From CALBPI01 sp038524795 (GTDB lineage Bacteria; Pseudomonadota; Gammaproteobacteria; Steroidobacterales; Woeseiaceae): 64,000 nt of DNA. Below are positions 43,751 to 52,027 of this stretch, piece by piece; position 1 is the first letter of the stretch; the number at the start of each line of letters is the position of its first letter. The notes beneath the pieces are model-generated. The model was given only the letters and a program-made list of their open reading frames with translations. It did not search any database and was not told where the DNA came from. The stretch lies in contig JBCBIJ010000002.1 in the NCBI GenBank assembly GCA_038524795.1, forward strand, positions 378,291 through 442,290, read 5' to 3'. The translations under genes and the position numbers were made by a program.

Positions 43751-43771
43751 GGTGCGTATGGTCGCACAATT

Positions 43772-43802
43772 AAAAAGAGCGGCCCCGCTAGTGCGAGGCC
43801 GC
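43772..43802 (-). terminator. Terminator of the spondin-domain gene
   Basis: On the minus strand a 10 bp stem (43793-43802 with 43779-43788, one G-U pair) with a four-base loop is followed by TCTTTTT. It lies 33 bp after the stop of the spondin-domain gene and before the GST gene on the same strand, so the two are separate transcripts. Confidence 0.9.
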
Positions 43803-43835
43803 CCCGTCTGACCGCTTTGATCAAGAGCGTGGAGA

Positions 43836-44594
43836 TCAGTAGCGGCGATCAGAACGAACTCGCTCGATGACGATCTTCGCAACCGGGTCAGCCCAGTTGT
43901 GGACACGCGAGACGAGATCGTTGTCACCCACGACACCTTGGTGCGGGATCACGATACCGTTCTCGCCCAGCGCCGGGTTGCTTTCACCCGTACCCGCGTC
44001 GTCCGACGACACACCAATTAGGCCCTGGCACGGCGGCACGATGTCGGCGAAGTCCTCCGTGTTCTGCTCCGTGCGGGTCTCGTAGCCGCGCGCGAGGATC
44101 GTGGTTCTGTTTCGCGGCAGGCGAATCGTGTTGATGCCCGTGAAGCCGTCGTTCGTGCAGATCAGCATGCTGACGAACGAGATGTGGGTGCGGCGCGTCA
44201 GCGTCGTAAACTCAAACGTCGCCTGGCTGTCAAACGGCGTGCCGCCAGGGTTGGACGCAGGCACGATGGGTGCCGTGCCTTCGATCACTTCACTCACGTT
44301 GGGGTCTCCGGACAGCGCGGCGACGAGCGGTGCGTTGTTGCCGTTTTCAGCGATCTGACGTACGCCTTCGCTGGCAGGCGTGCCCAGTGCGAAAACGTTA
44401 GCGCGTGGGTTATGCACCGCGATGACCGGCGGCGTAAACGGCTGGCCCGTCGTCAGGTTGGTGATCGTGATGCGATAGGTCTCGCCGCCGAAAAAGGTCC
44501 GGTCGGCAGAGGCCGTCGGCAGGGTAATGATCGCGACGGCGATGACGGCCGCCACATTGGCCAGTCTGCGGCCCTTGGATTGAAACAGTTTCAT
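43836..44594 (-). CDS. Exported spondin-domain protein
   Basis: A 252-residue exported protein with a signal peptide (ANVAAVIAVAIITLPTASA) and a spondin_N-like domain: YRITITNLTTGQPFTPPVIAVHN, LGTPASEGVRQIAENGNNAPLVAAL and ATFEFTTLTRRTHISFVSMLICTNDGFTGIN. Bacterial spondin-domain proteins have no settled role; in animals the domain is extracellular. The C-terminus is strand-like and ends with a basic RVRSDRRY. A ribosome site (AAGGGAG) precedes the ATG. Confidence 0.82.
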   Translation of the reverse strand: MKLFQSKGRRLANVAAVIAVAIITLPTASADRTFFGGETYRITITNLTTGQPFTPPVIAVHNPRANVFALGTPASEGVRQIAENGNNAPLVAALSGDPNVSEVIEGTAPIVPASNPGGTPFDSQATFEFTTLTRRTHISFVSMLICTNDGFTGINTIRLPRNRTTILARGYETRTEQNTEDFADIVPPCQGLIGVSSDDAGTGESNPALGENGIVIPHQGVVGDNDLVSRVHNWADPVAKIVIERVRSDRRY

Positions 44595-44769
44595 GGTTGC
44601 GCTCCCTTGCGAGTGGGGGTTGTGAACAGTGCCGGGACACAGTGGCGCCCAATGTTCACGAAAGGATCACGCGCAGGTGACCGACTCATCACAGCGTCAC
44701 GGCAGCGCATGGAGTGTGCGAAGCGGCCGCGTTAAGCTCCCGAGCCTGAGGGCTGGACAGGGGTGCAAC

Positions 44770-45822
44770 GTGCAAAACGACGTCTTTGGGGTGCTGACCG
44801 GGTTTCTGCCCCTGCTTGCCACCGTGGTAGCCGTGCTGGTGCTGCTCGGCCTGACGAACTGGATCCTGCGACGCCATTGGCGTGATGACCCCAGCGCGCA
44901 GTTCCGCTTTCAGTTCATCATGCTGGCACTCACGTTTGCCGGCGGGCTCACGATCATCGTGGCCTTGCCGATTACGGACGCCCTGCGCGGTCAGCTACTG
45001 AGCCTCATTGGCATTCTGCTTAGTGCGGCCATTGCGCTGTCTTCTACGACGTTCATCGGCAACATCATGGCCGGCGTCATGTTGCGCGTGATGCGCAATG
45101 CACGTCCTGGCGACTTCATCACAGTCGCAGACCTAACGGGCCGCATCACTGAGATGGACTTGCTGCACACCGAGATCCAGACCGAGTTCCGCGATCTCGT
45201 CACGGTGCCCAACCTCTACATGGTGACGCAGCCGATGCAGGTGGTTCGCGCCTCAGGGACGATCATTACCGCCGAGGTCTCACTGGGCTATGACGTCAGC
45301 CACCGCCGCGTCGTCGAGCTGCTGCGTGAGGCCACGCATGTGGCCGGACTCAAAGACGGGTTCGTGCAGGTGCGTGAGCTTGGCGACTTCTCCATTGTGT
45401 ATCGCGTCGCGGGGCTGCTCGAGGACGTGAAGAGCCTCATTTCGGCACGCTCGAGGCTGCGCGAGGCGATGCTGGATGCCCTGCACGACAAGAGCATTGA
45501 GATCGTCTCGCCCAATTTCATGAGCACGCGCGCACTCGACCCGCAGCACAGCGTGATTCCGGCAAAGAGACGGCAGCGGCCCGATCCCGCTCGTACCCAG
45601 GGCGAGGACGTCGCCTTCGACAAAGCCGAGGACGCCGCGTCCGTTGAGTCCTTGCGCAAGGACTTGCAGAAGCTCGAAGCCGAGTTGCTGGCCATCAAGA
45701 GCAAGGAAGCGAACGACAGCGACGAGGGGGCGCGCACCGCGCTTCAGGTACGCCGTGACGCGCTGCGAGCGCGACTCGCAGAGGCCGAAGCACTGATCAA
45801 GGCCAAGGCCGACGACGAATAG
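44770..45822 (+). CDS. MscS-family mechanosensitive channel with coiled-coil tail
   Basis: A 350-residue membrane protein with three N-terminal transmembrane helices (about 10-30, 47-70, 76-98), the pore-helix region (LSSTTFIGNIMAGVMLRVMRNARPGDFITVADLTGRITEMDLLHTEI) and a cytoplasmic beta domain with TVPNLYMVTQPMQVVR. The C-terminal 75 residues form a charged coiled coil (SLRKDLQKLEAELLAIKSKE, then RRDALRARLAEAEALIKAKAD), longer than in E. coli MscS. The GTG start follows AGGGG; the upstream open frame to 44629 is hydrophilic and unlikely. Confidence 0.88.
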   Translation: MQNDVFGVLTGFLPLLATVVAVLVLLGLTNWILRRHWRDDPSAQFRFQFIMLALTFAGGLTIIVALPITDALRGQLLSLIGILLSAAIALSSTTFIGNIMAGVMLRVMRNARPGDFITVADLTGRITEMDLLHTEIQTEFRDLVTVPNLYMVTQPMQVVRASGTIITAEVSLGYDVSHRRVVELLREATHVAGLKDGFVQVRELGDFSIVYRVAGLLEDVKSLISARSRLREAMLDALHDKSIEIVSPNFMSTRALDPQHSVIPAKRRQRPDPARTQGEDVAFDKAEDAASVESLRKDLQKLEAELLAIKSKEANDSDEGARTALQVRRDALRARLAEAEALIKAKADDE

Positions 45823-46081
45823 TCAGCGCGTTGTGACGTTTCAGCCGGGACCCTTTCGGATCAGCACAACGCAACCGGCCTCGGTGCGCAAAGTGATCAT
45901 CGGCATCCCCACGGATCACGAGCCCGAGGACCGGCGGCTCTTCGCAAGAGCAGCAGTGCTGCGGCAATAACGCGGTGCCAAGCCCTGCACCAGGAGCTTC
46001 TTGAGCGCGTCGTACCGGGCTTGGCGGCCCATCCTGAGGTGACGTATGGTCTGCCCTGCCTGCTCACCACGGACCCGCGCC
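45823..46081. other. Intergenic stretch without a convincing gene
   Basis: A 259 bp gap between the mscS-like gene and the DUF885 gene. Short open frames exist on both strands, but none has a ribosome site or recognisable sequence. No terminator with a T tract is seen; the promoter of the DUF885 gene presumably lies here. Confidence 0.5.
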
Positions 46082-47836
46082 ATGCCACGAATCGCCTTGC
46101 TGCTTGCCACGCTACTCGCCAGTGCATGCACCACGCTGCCCGACGTCGGCGGTGACGCGGACGCCCGACTCGTCGTGCTTTATGAAAACGAGTATGCCTG
46201 GCGCCAGGAACAGCAAGGCCGCGAGCGTGACGCCAACGGCCGGTGGGTGGCTGGCGCACGCTACCCGGACGTCTCGCCAGAGGCTTACGCCGCGCGGCTT
46301 GCCTACTGGGACGACGCGCTGGCCACTTTGGCTGAGATTCCGCGCGACGCGCTGAGTCCCGAGGAGCAGATCAACGCGGCTGTGTTCGAGCAGATCGTCA
46401 CGTCGGCGGCCGATGACGTACGCTTTCGAACCTACGAAGCGCCGCTTAACTCTGACTCGTTCTTTTGGAGTTACCTCGCACCCCGTCGCGGCTTCAGAGA
46501 TCTCGCCAGCTACGAACGTTATGTGAGCAGGCTTAACGATCTGCCGCGTTATTTTGATCAGCAAATCGCCAACATGCGCGCAGGGCTCGCACGCGGCTAC
46601 ACGCCGCCCGCCGTGACGCTGCAGGGACGCGACGGTTCCATTGTCGCCTTCCTCCGGGAAGGCGCGCAAAACCCGTTCGCTGCAGCAGTCGCTCGATTCC
46701 CGAACACCATGACGACGGCTGAGCAGGCGCGCATTCGCGACGAAGTCATGACGGCCATCAACACGTCGGTGATGCCGGCGTTTGCCGAGCTGCTGTCGTT
46801 CTTGCAGGACGAATACCTGCCCAACGCACGCACCACGCTGGCGGCTCGGGACCTGCCGGATGGCGACGCGTTCTACCGCGCGCAGATCCGCCAGTACACC
46901 ACGCTGGACTTGACGCCCGAAGCCATACACCAACGCGGGCTCTCAGAAGTCGCGCGCATTCGAGCGGAGATGCTCTCCATCATTGAAGACCTGGAGTTCG
47001 ATGGCGGGATACCTGAGTTCTTCGAGTTTTTGCGGACCGACCCGCAGTTCTACGCCAGGTCGCCCGACGAGCTCATGGGTGTGTCCGCCTACGTCGACAA
47101 GCGCATGGCCGGCCGCATCCATGACGTGCTCGGCTTCTTGCCGCGGCAACGCCACACGATCGAGCCCGTGCCTGATGAGATCGCGCCAACCTACACTGCA
47201 GGCCGCGGCGGCTATGGTCGTTGCCTCATGAACACCTACGACCTGTTGCAGCGTCCGCTCTACACGATTCCGGCCCTGACGCTGCACGAGTGTTCGCCGG
47301 GCCACTCGCTACAGTTTGCGATCGCGAATGAAGCCCCAGGCGACGTACCCGAGTTTCGCGCCAACAATTATTTTTCGGGCTACGGCGAAGGCTGGGGGCT
47401 TTACGTCGAGTGGCTGGGTGGTGAGATCGGTATCTATCGGACCCCCTATGAGAAATTCGGGCAGCTGACCTATGAGATGTGGCGCGCTTGTCGTCTCGTC
47501 ATCGACACGGGCGTGCACCATTACGGCTGGTCGCGCGAGCAGGCACTCGCCTACCTGCGCGACAACGCGGCGCTGTCGGAGCGTGAAGTGACGACGGAGA
47601 TTGACCGCTACATCTCTTGGCCGGCCCAAGCCTTGTCTTACAAGCTCGGCGAGATCCTGATTCGCGACAAACGCGCCCGTGCCGAGGCGGAACTCGGGAC
47701 AGCTTTTGATCAGCGCTACTTCCACGACACCATCCTTGCGTTGCGTTCGGTGCCGCTGTCGGTGCTGTCCGACGAGCTTGACGCCTGGATCGACGCGGGC
47801 GGCCCCAACCCCTACGCGGGCGTCGATTTCGATTGA
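46082..47836 (+). CDS. DUF885 lipoprotein, putative zinc peptidase
   Basis: A 584-residue DUF885 lipoprotein (signal ending LLASAC, so lipidated). The presumed metal site HECSPGH (residues 402-408) matches the HExxPGH signature of the family, with a downstream glutamate in YGEGWGLYVEWLG. DUF885 proteins are predicted gluzincin-like carboxypeptidases. The ATG at 46082 opens the lipoprotein signal; the frame to 46046 does not. It is followed after 7 bp by the UPF0178 gene. Confidence 0.85.
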   Translation: MPRIALLLATLLASACTTLPDVGGDADARLVVLYENEYAWRQEQQGRERDANGRWVAGARYPDVSPEAYAARLAYWDDALATLAEIPRDALSPEEQINAAVFEQIVTSAADDVRFRTYEAPLNSDSFFWSYLAPRRGFRDLASYERYVSRLNDLPRYFDQQIANMRAGLARGYTPPAVTLQGRDGSIVAFLREGAQNPFAAAVARFPNTMTTAEQARIRDEVMTAINTSVMPAFAELLSFLQDEYLPNARTTLAARDLPDGDAFYRAQIRQYTTLDLTPEAIHQRGLSEVARIRAEMLSIIEDLEFDGGIPEFFEFLRTDPQFYARSPDELMGVSAYVDKRMAGRIHDVLGFLPRQRHTIEPVPDEIAPTYTAGRGGYGRCLMNTYDLLQRPLYTIPALTLHECSPGHSLQFAIANEAPGDVPEFRANNYFSGYGEGWGLYVEWLGGEIGIYRTPYEKFGQLTYEMWRACRLVIDTGVHHYGWSREQALAYLRDNAALSEREVTTEIDRYISWPAQALSYKLGEILIRDKRARAEAELGTAFDQRYFHDTILALRSVPLSVLSDELDAWIDAGGPNPYAGVDFD

Positions 47837-47843
47837 GCCCACA

Positions 47844-48311
47844 GTGACGATCTGGGTCGACGCCGACGCCTGCCCGCTTGTGGTCCGGCAAATCTTGTTT
47901 CGCGCCGCGACACGCACGGGCGTACAGCTCACACTCGTGGCCAACCAGTCGTTGAGCGTGCCGCGCGCGCCCAACATCACGATGCTTCAGGTACCCGCGG
48001 GCTTCGACGTTGCCGACAACGAGATCGTGCGGCGGGTGGAACGAGACGACCTCGTGATCACGGCCGACATCCCGCTGGCCGCGGAGGTGATTGAGCGCGG
48101 CGCAGAAGCGCTGACCCCGCGTGGCGAGGTACACACAGCGGAGGACATTCGCGCCAAGCTCAACATACGCGACTTCATGGACACGATGCGTGCGAGCGGC
48201 ATCGACACCCGCGGCGGCCCGCCTGCCTTTGGTCAACGCGAGAAACAGGCGTTCGCGAACGGCCTCGACCGCTACCTGGCACGACATCACCCGCCTCGAC
48301 CCAGCTCGTAA
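47844..48311 (+). CDS. UPF0178 (YaiI/YqxD) family protein
   Basis: A 155-residue NYN/PIN-like protein. The family signature is complete: IWVDADACPLVVRQIL at the start, then AGFDVADNEIVRRVERDDLVITADIPLAAEVIERGAEALTPRGE, and the C-terminal TRGGPPAFGQREKQAFANGLDRYL. The conserved aspartates suggest nuclease-type metal chemistry, not demonstrated. It starts with GTG at 47844, 7 bp after the DUF885 gene. Confidence 0.92.
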   Translation: MTIWVDADACPLVVRQILFRAATRTGVQLTLVANQSLSVPRAPNITMLQVPAGFDVADNEIVRRVERDDLVITADIPLAAEVIERGAEALTPRGEVHTAEDIRAKLNIRDFMDTMRASGIDTRGGPPAFGQREKQAFANGLDRYLARHHPPRPSS

Positions 48312-48512
48312 AGAAACTCGTAAATATCTGAATTAAATCGAGTACGACGGCGCTGAATCTGTTAGGGTCCGCCCCGCTTGGCGTACTTTGGTCTGCGCCA
48401 ACCCCCCGCCACGCAGTCTTGCCAACGGGGCATACCCGAGAGAATTCCAGTCTGGGCCGAACCGTGCGCACTCACAGTGTGCTGCGGGTCAGACGATTCG
48501 GAGAGAACACCC

Positions 48513-49793
48513 ATGTTGTTCCAGGAACTCGGCCTCACGGCCGAATTGCTTCGTGCTGTCCAAGAGCAGGGCTACAGCGAAGCCACACCCATCCAGCGCA
48601 AAGCCATCCCGCCAGTCCTGGCAGGACGCGACGTCCTCGCCAGCGCTCAGACCGGCACGGGCAAGACCGCAGGATTCACGCTTCCGCTATTGCAGCGCCT
48701 GTCAGAAACGCCAGGTCGCGGGCGCCGCGTCCGCGCGCTCATTCTTGTGCCCACCCGTGAGCTGGCCGCGCAGGTCACGCAGAGTGTCAGAGACTACGGC
48801 TGCCACCTGCCGCTGCGCTCGATTCAGATCTTCGGCGGCGTCAGTTTTCGGCCTCAGGCGGCGAAACTGCGCAAGGGCGTGGACATCGTTGTGGCCACAC
48901 CGGGCCGCCTGCTCGATCACGTCGAGCAAAAAACCATCGACCTGTCTTCGGTAGAGATGCTCGTGCTCGACGAGGCAGACCGCATGCTCGACATGGGCTT
49001 CATTCGCGACATCCGCAAGGTGCTCGCGCTGATCCCCGAGCGCCGACAGAACCTGCTGTTCTCGGCAACCTTCTCAAAGGACATTCGGCGTCTGGCTGGC
49101 AGCTTCATGCACGACCCTGTGGAAGTGGAAGTCGCACCGCGCAACACGACGGCCGAGCGCGTGAGCCAGGTCGTACACCCTGTCGATCGCAGCCGAAAGC
49201 GCGAGCTGCTGTCCTGGTGCATTGGCAACGGTAACTGGCGCCAAGTGCTCGTCTTTGTGCGCACCAAGCACCGCGCCAACCGGCTCGCGCAAGCCCTGAC
49301 AACGGACGGGCTGGCAGCCACAGCCATCCACGGCAACAAGTCTCAGGGCGCCCGCACGCGCGCACTGGCGGACTTCAAAGCCGGCAAGGTCCGGGTTTTG
49401 GTCGCCACGGACATCGCGGCGCGCGGGCTCGACATCGACACACTGCCTCACGTTGTGAACTTCGAGCTTCCGGAAGTGCCTGAAGACTATGTTCACCGCA
49501 TTGGGCGCACGGCGCGGGCTGGCAAGGACGGGCACGCCGTGTCGCTGGTTTGCGTCGACGAACACAAGCTCCTGCGCGATATCGAACGGTTGCTCAGTAT
49601 GAAGATCGAGACACAAGTCGTACCCGGATTCGAGCCTGACCCGCGCGCGACGCCGCAACCGAAAGCAAGCAAGGGCGGCCAGCGCGGCAAGCCGCGCCGA
49701 AGCGGGGCCGGCAAGAAGAAGAGCCCGGCCAAGGTGAATGCGCCGGCCGCGAAGAAACGCCGGCGGCGGCCCACCCGGCGCAGGAGCGCCTGA
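48513..49793 (+). CDS. DEAD-box RNA helicase (RhlE-like)
   Basis: A 426-residue DEAD-box helicase with all core motifs: Q motif FxELGL...GYSEATPIQ, Walker A AQTGTGKT, PTRELAAQ, TPGRLLD, DEAD, SAT, ATDIAARGLDID and HRIGRTARAG. The C-terminal 45 residues are a Lys/Arg/Ala-rich tail (GKKKSPAKVNAPAAKKRRRR) as in RhlE-type helicases, for RNA tethering. A 200 bp upstream gap, with an AT-rich start containing the repeated phrase CTCGTAAA (about 48305-48324), may hold a long 5' leader. The ATG at 48513 is preceded by GGAGAGAA. Confidence 0.93.
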   Translation: MLFQELGLTAELLRAVQEQGYSEATPIQRKAIPPVLAGRDVLASAQTGTGKTAGFTLPLLQRLSETPGRGRRVRALILVPTRELAAQVTQSVRDYGCHLPLRSIQIFGGVSFRPQAAKLRKGVDIVVATPGRLLDHVEQKTIDLSSVEMLVLDEADRMLDMGFIRDIRKVLALIPERRQNLLFSATFSKDIRRLAGSFMHDPVEVEVAPRNTTAERVSQVVHPVDRSRKRELLSWCIGNGNWRQVLVFVRTKHRANRLAQALTTDGLAATAIHGNKSQGARTRALADFKAGKVRVLVATDIAARGLDIDTLPHVVNFELPEVPEDYVHRIGRTARAGKDGHAVSLVCVDEHKLLRDIERLLSMKIETQVVPGFEPDPRATPQPKASKGGQRGKPRRSGAGKKKSPAKVNAPAAKKRRRRPTRRRSA

Positions 49794-49800
49794 TACCCAT

Positions 49801-49876
49801 CCGACGGGTGCTGGCGAGGACGACCCTCGCGCGCTACCGTCGGCAACCCTAAGAAGACCAGACGGGCCGCAGCCCG
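49801..49876 (+). promoter_or_regulatory. Structured leader of the TonB-dependent receptor mRNA
   Basis: Between helicase and receptor, CCGACGG (49801-49807) pairs with CCGTCGG (49837-49843), enclosing GCGAGG (49814-49819) pairing with CCTCGC (49825-49830), with a 6/6 internal loop. A second hairpin, CGGGC/GCCCG (49863-49867, 49872-49876), ends 8 nt before the start codon, and no ribosome site is free. This could be a cis-regulatory RNA. It lacks the conserved core of the cobalamin riboswitch, so no class is assigned. Confidence 0.45.
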
Positions 49877-49884
49877 CAGTTCGC

Positions 49885-51957
49885 ATGACCGCAGCAACAA
49901 AGACGCGAGCATTTGGGCGCCTGGCAGCGTTTGCCGGCGCACTTGCCGCTGCCGCCACTGGGCCGCTGGCGACCAGTGCGTCTGCGCAGGACGACCTCGA
50001 TGAGATTGTCGTAACGGCGACACGGCGCCCCTCGACCACGAGCAGTGTCGCACCATCACTCACGGTCATCGACGGCGGTATTGCCGCGTCGGACAAACTG
50101 GTCACCGATGCGCTCGTAACCGCACCTGGCGTCTACCTGCAACAGACCACACCCGGGCAAGGCGCAGCCATTATCCGCGGCCTGCGGGGCTCGGCGCTGC
50201 TTCATCTCGTCGACGGCATACGGCTCAACAACGCGTTGTTCAGAAGCGCGCCCACGCAATACCTCGCGCTCGTACCCGTGACGGCGGTGGACCGGATCGA
50301 AGTGCTTCGCGGCACGCCGGCATCGTTGTACGGTACAGACGCGGTGGGTGGCGCCATCCAGGTCGTCACCCGCCAGCCTGAGTTCTCGGAAATCGGCACG
50401 CGTATCAACGGCGATGTTGGGCTGTCCTTCGACAGCGCCGAACTCATGCGCTCCGTTCGCAGCACGGTCAACATTGGCACACCCACGCTGGCGGCCATCG
50501 CCAGTGCCGACTACCTCACCGCCGGCAATCGTCGCGTGGGCGGTGGCGTGCGCATCGGGCCCAGTGACTACAGCGCACTGGGCGCCCGTCTGGCGCTGGC
50601 CGGACAACCCAGCGATGTCTGGCGTTGGGCCGTCGACCTGCAGTACGCCGAGCAACCCGAAACGCCACGCGTGGACGAGCTGGTGCCCGGATTCGGGCAA
50701 ACGGAACCTGCATCATCCGAGTTTCGCTTCGAACCTGATCGCCGCACCTTCCTGCACGGCCGGCTCGAGCGCGATGCGGGCTGGCTGGATCTTGACTGGC
50801 GCGCGGACGCCGCCTGGCAACGTATCGACGACGACCGCGCCACGCGAGACTTTGGCAGCCCGTTGCGGCGTCGCGAGCGCAATGCCAGCGATCTGTTCGG
50901 ACTCACGCTCAGCGCTGGCCGGGACACGGAACGCGGTTCGTGGCTCGTGGGTGCCGAACACTACGATGACCGAGTCGACAGCAGCCGTTTTGAAACCGAC
51001 ATCGGTGACGGTGCGGCGCAGGGACTTGCGCCCCGCTTCCCTGACGGTGCGCGTGTGCGGCAATCGAGTCTCTACACGCACGTCGCCCACGATCTCACAG
51101 ACCGCCAGACGCTCAATGCGGGCTTGCGACTCAGTCGCGCGGGCATCACGCTGCCCGAGGACCAAGCCACGGCGGCGGCCTCTTTGAGTGTCACGGATAT
51201 CGGCGCCGACATCGGCTGGATTTTTGCAATCACCGATGCCTGGCAGTTCGTCGCCAACGCGGGTCGGGGCTTTCGCGCACCCAACATCTTTGATCTGGGC
51301 ACACTGGGCGAACGTCCCGGGAACCGGTTCAACGTACCGAATACCGCGCTCGATTCGGAACGCGTGCAGCACGCCGATGCCGGTTTCCGTTACCGCCGGG
51401 CCCGCGACCAATTCGAGATTGTCGCCTACCGCTTGCGCTACGACGATCGCATCACCTCGGTGCTCACAGGTGATGTCACGCCGGCAGGCCGCGACATTGT
51501 GCGCAGCGAGAACGGCGAACGCGCCGACATCTACGGCATCGAGGCCGGCGGCCGCTGGGCGTTGACTGGCACTGTGACCGGGCACGCGATACTCAACTAC
51601 ACACGCGGCGAGCAGCGTGAATTCGACGACCCTGCAGAGCCTGGCGACCGCATCCCGCCCCTCTCAGGCCGCCTGGGCATCGACTATGCCGGTACCGCCT
51701 TCACTGCAGAGGGCTGGGTCAACTTTTCTCGGGAGCAGAACCGCCTCAGCGCACGCGATGTCCGGGACCCGCGCATCGATCCCGCGGGCACAGCGGGCTG
51801 GGTCTCGGTCGATGCGCGCGTGACCTGGCAGGACGTGGCCGGATGGCAAATCACCGCGGGCGTCGACAACCTGCTCGACGCGCGCTACCGCGTGCACGGC
51901 TCGGGCATCGACGCCACAGGCCGAAATCTCTACCTGACCCTGCGCTACGCCTACTGA
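49885..51957 (+). CDS. TonB-dependent outer-membrane receptor
   Basis: A 690-residue TonB-dependent receptor with a signal peptide (about 1-35), a plug domain opening with DEIVVTATRRP (39-49) and containing DALVTAPGVYLQQ, GAAIIRGLRGSALLHLVDGIRLNN and VDRIEVLRGTPASLYGTDAVGGAIQVVT, then a 22-strand-type barrel ending in an aromatic residue (LYLTLRYAY). The plug resembles heme, cobalamin or catecholate receptors of the BtuB/HmuR branch; the ligand cannot be settled. The ATG at 49885 is favoured by the signal peptide; the frame upstream overlaps the helicase gene. Confidence 0.93.
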   Translation: MTAATKTRAFGRLAAFAGALAAAATGPLATSASAQDDLDEIVVTATRRPSTTSSVAPSLTVIDGGIAASDKLVTDALVTAPGVYLQQTTPGQGAAIIRGLRGSALLHLVDGIRLNNALFRSAPTQYLALVPVTAVDRIEVLRGTPASLYGTDAVGGAIQVVTRQPEFSEIGTRINGDVGLSFDSAELMRSVRSTVNIGTPTLAAIASADYLTAGNRRVGGGVRIGPSDYSALGARLALAGQPSDVWRWAVDLQYAEQPETPRVDELVPGFGQTEPASSEFRFEPDRRTFLHGRLERDAGWLDLDWRADAAWQRIDDDRATRDFGSPLRRRERNASDLFGLTLSAGRDTERGSWLVGAEHYDDRVDSSRFETDIGDGAAQGLAPRFPDGARVRQSSLYTHVAHDLTDRQTLNAGLRLSRAGITLPEDQATAAASLSVTDIGADIGWIFAITDAWQFVANAGRGFRAPNIFDLGTLGERPGNRFNVPNTALDSERVQHADAGFRYRRARDQFEIVAYRLRYDDRITSVLTGDVTPAGRDIVRSENGERADIYGIEAGGRWALTGTVTGHAILNYTRGEQREFDDPAEPGDRIPPLSGRLGIDYAGTAFTAEGWVNFSREQNRLSARDVRDPRIDPAGTAGWVSVDARVTWQDVAGWQITAGVDNLLDARYRVHGSGIDATGRNLYLTLRYAY

Positions 51958-52027
51958 TCCTGCCGACAACAGGTGCCTGGCACCGCGGCGCTGGCTATAC
52001 TCGGCGCACACTTTTTGGGGGATCCTC

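Noticed and set aside
44622..44659. GTGAACA and TGTTCAC inverted repeat upstream of the spondin-domain gene
   Set aside because: Arms are only 7 bp and 24 bp apart; could be chance, and no divergent regulator is present.
45897..46259. 120-codon minus-strand open frame in and beyond the gap before the DUF885 gene
   Set aside because: Overlaps the lipoprotein signal region of the DUF885 gene, Arg/Ala-rich and without a ribosome site.
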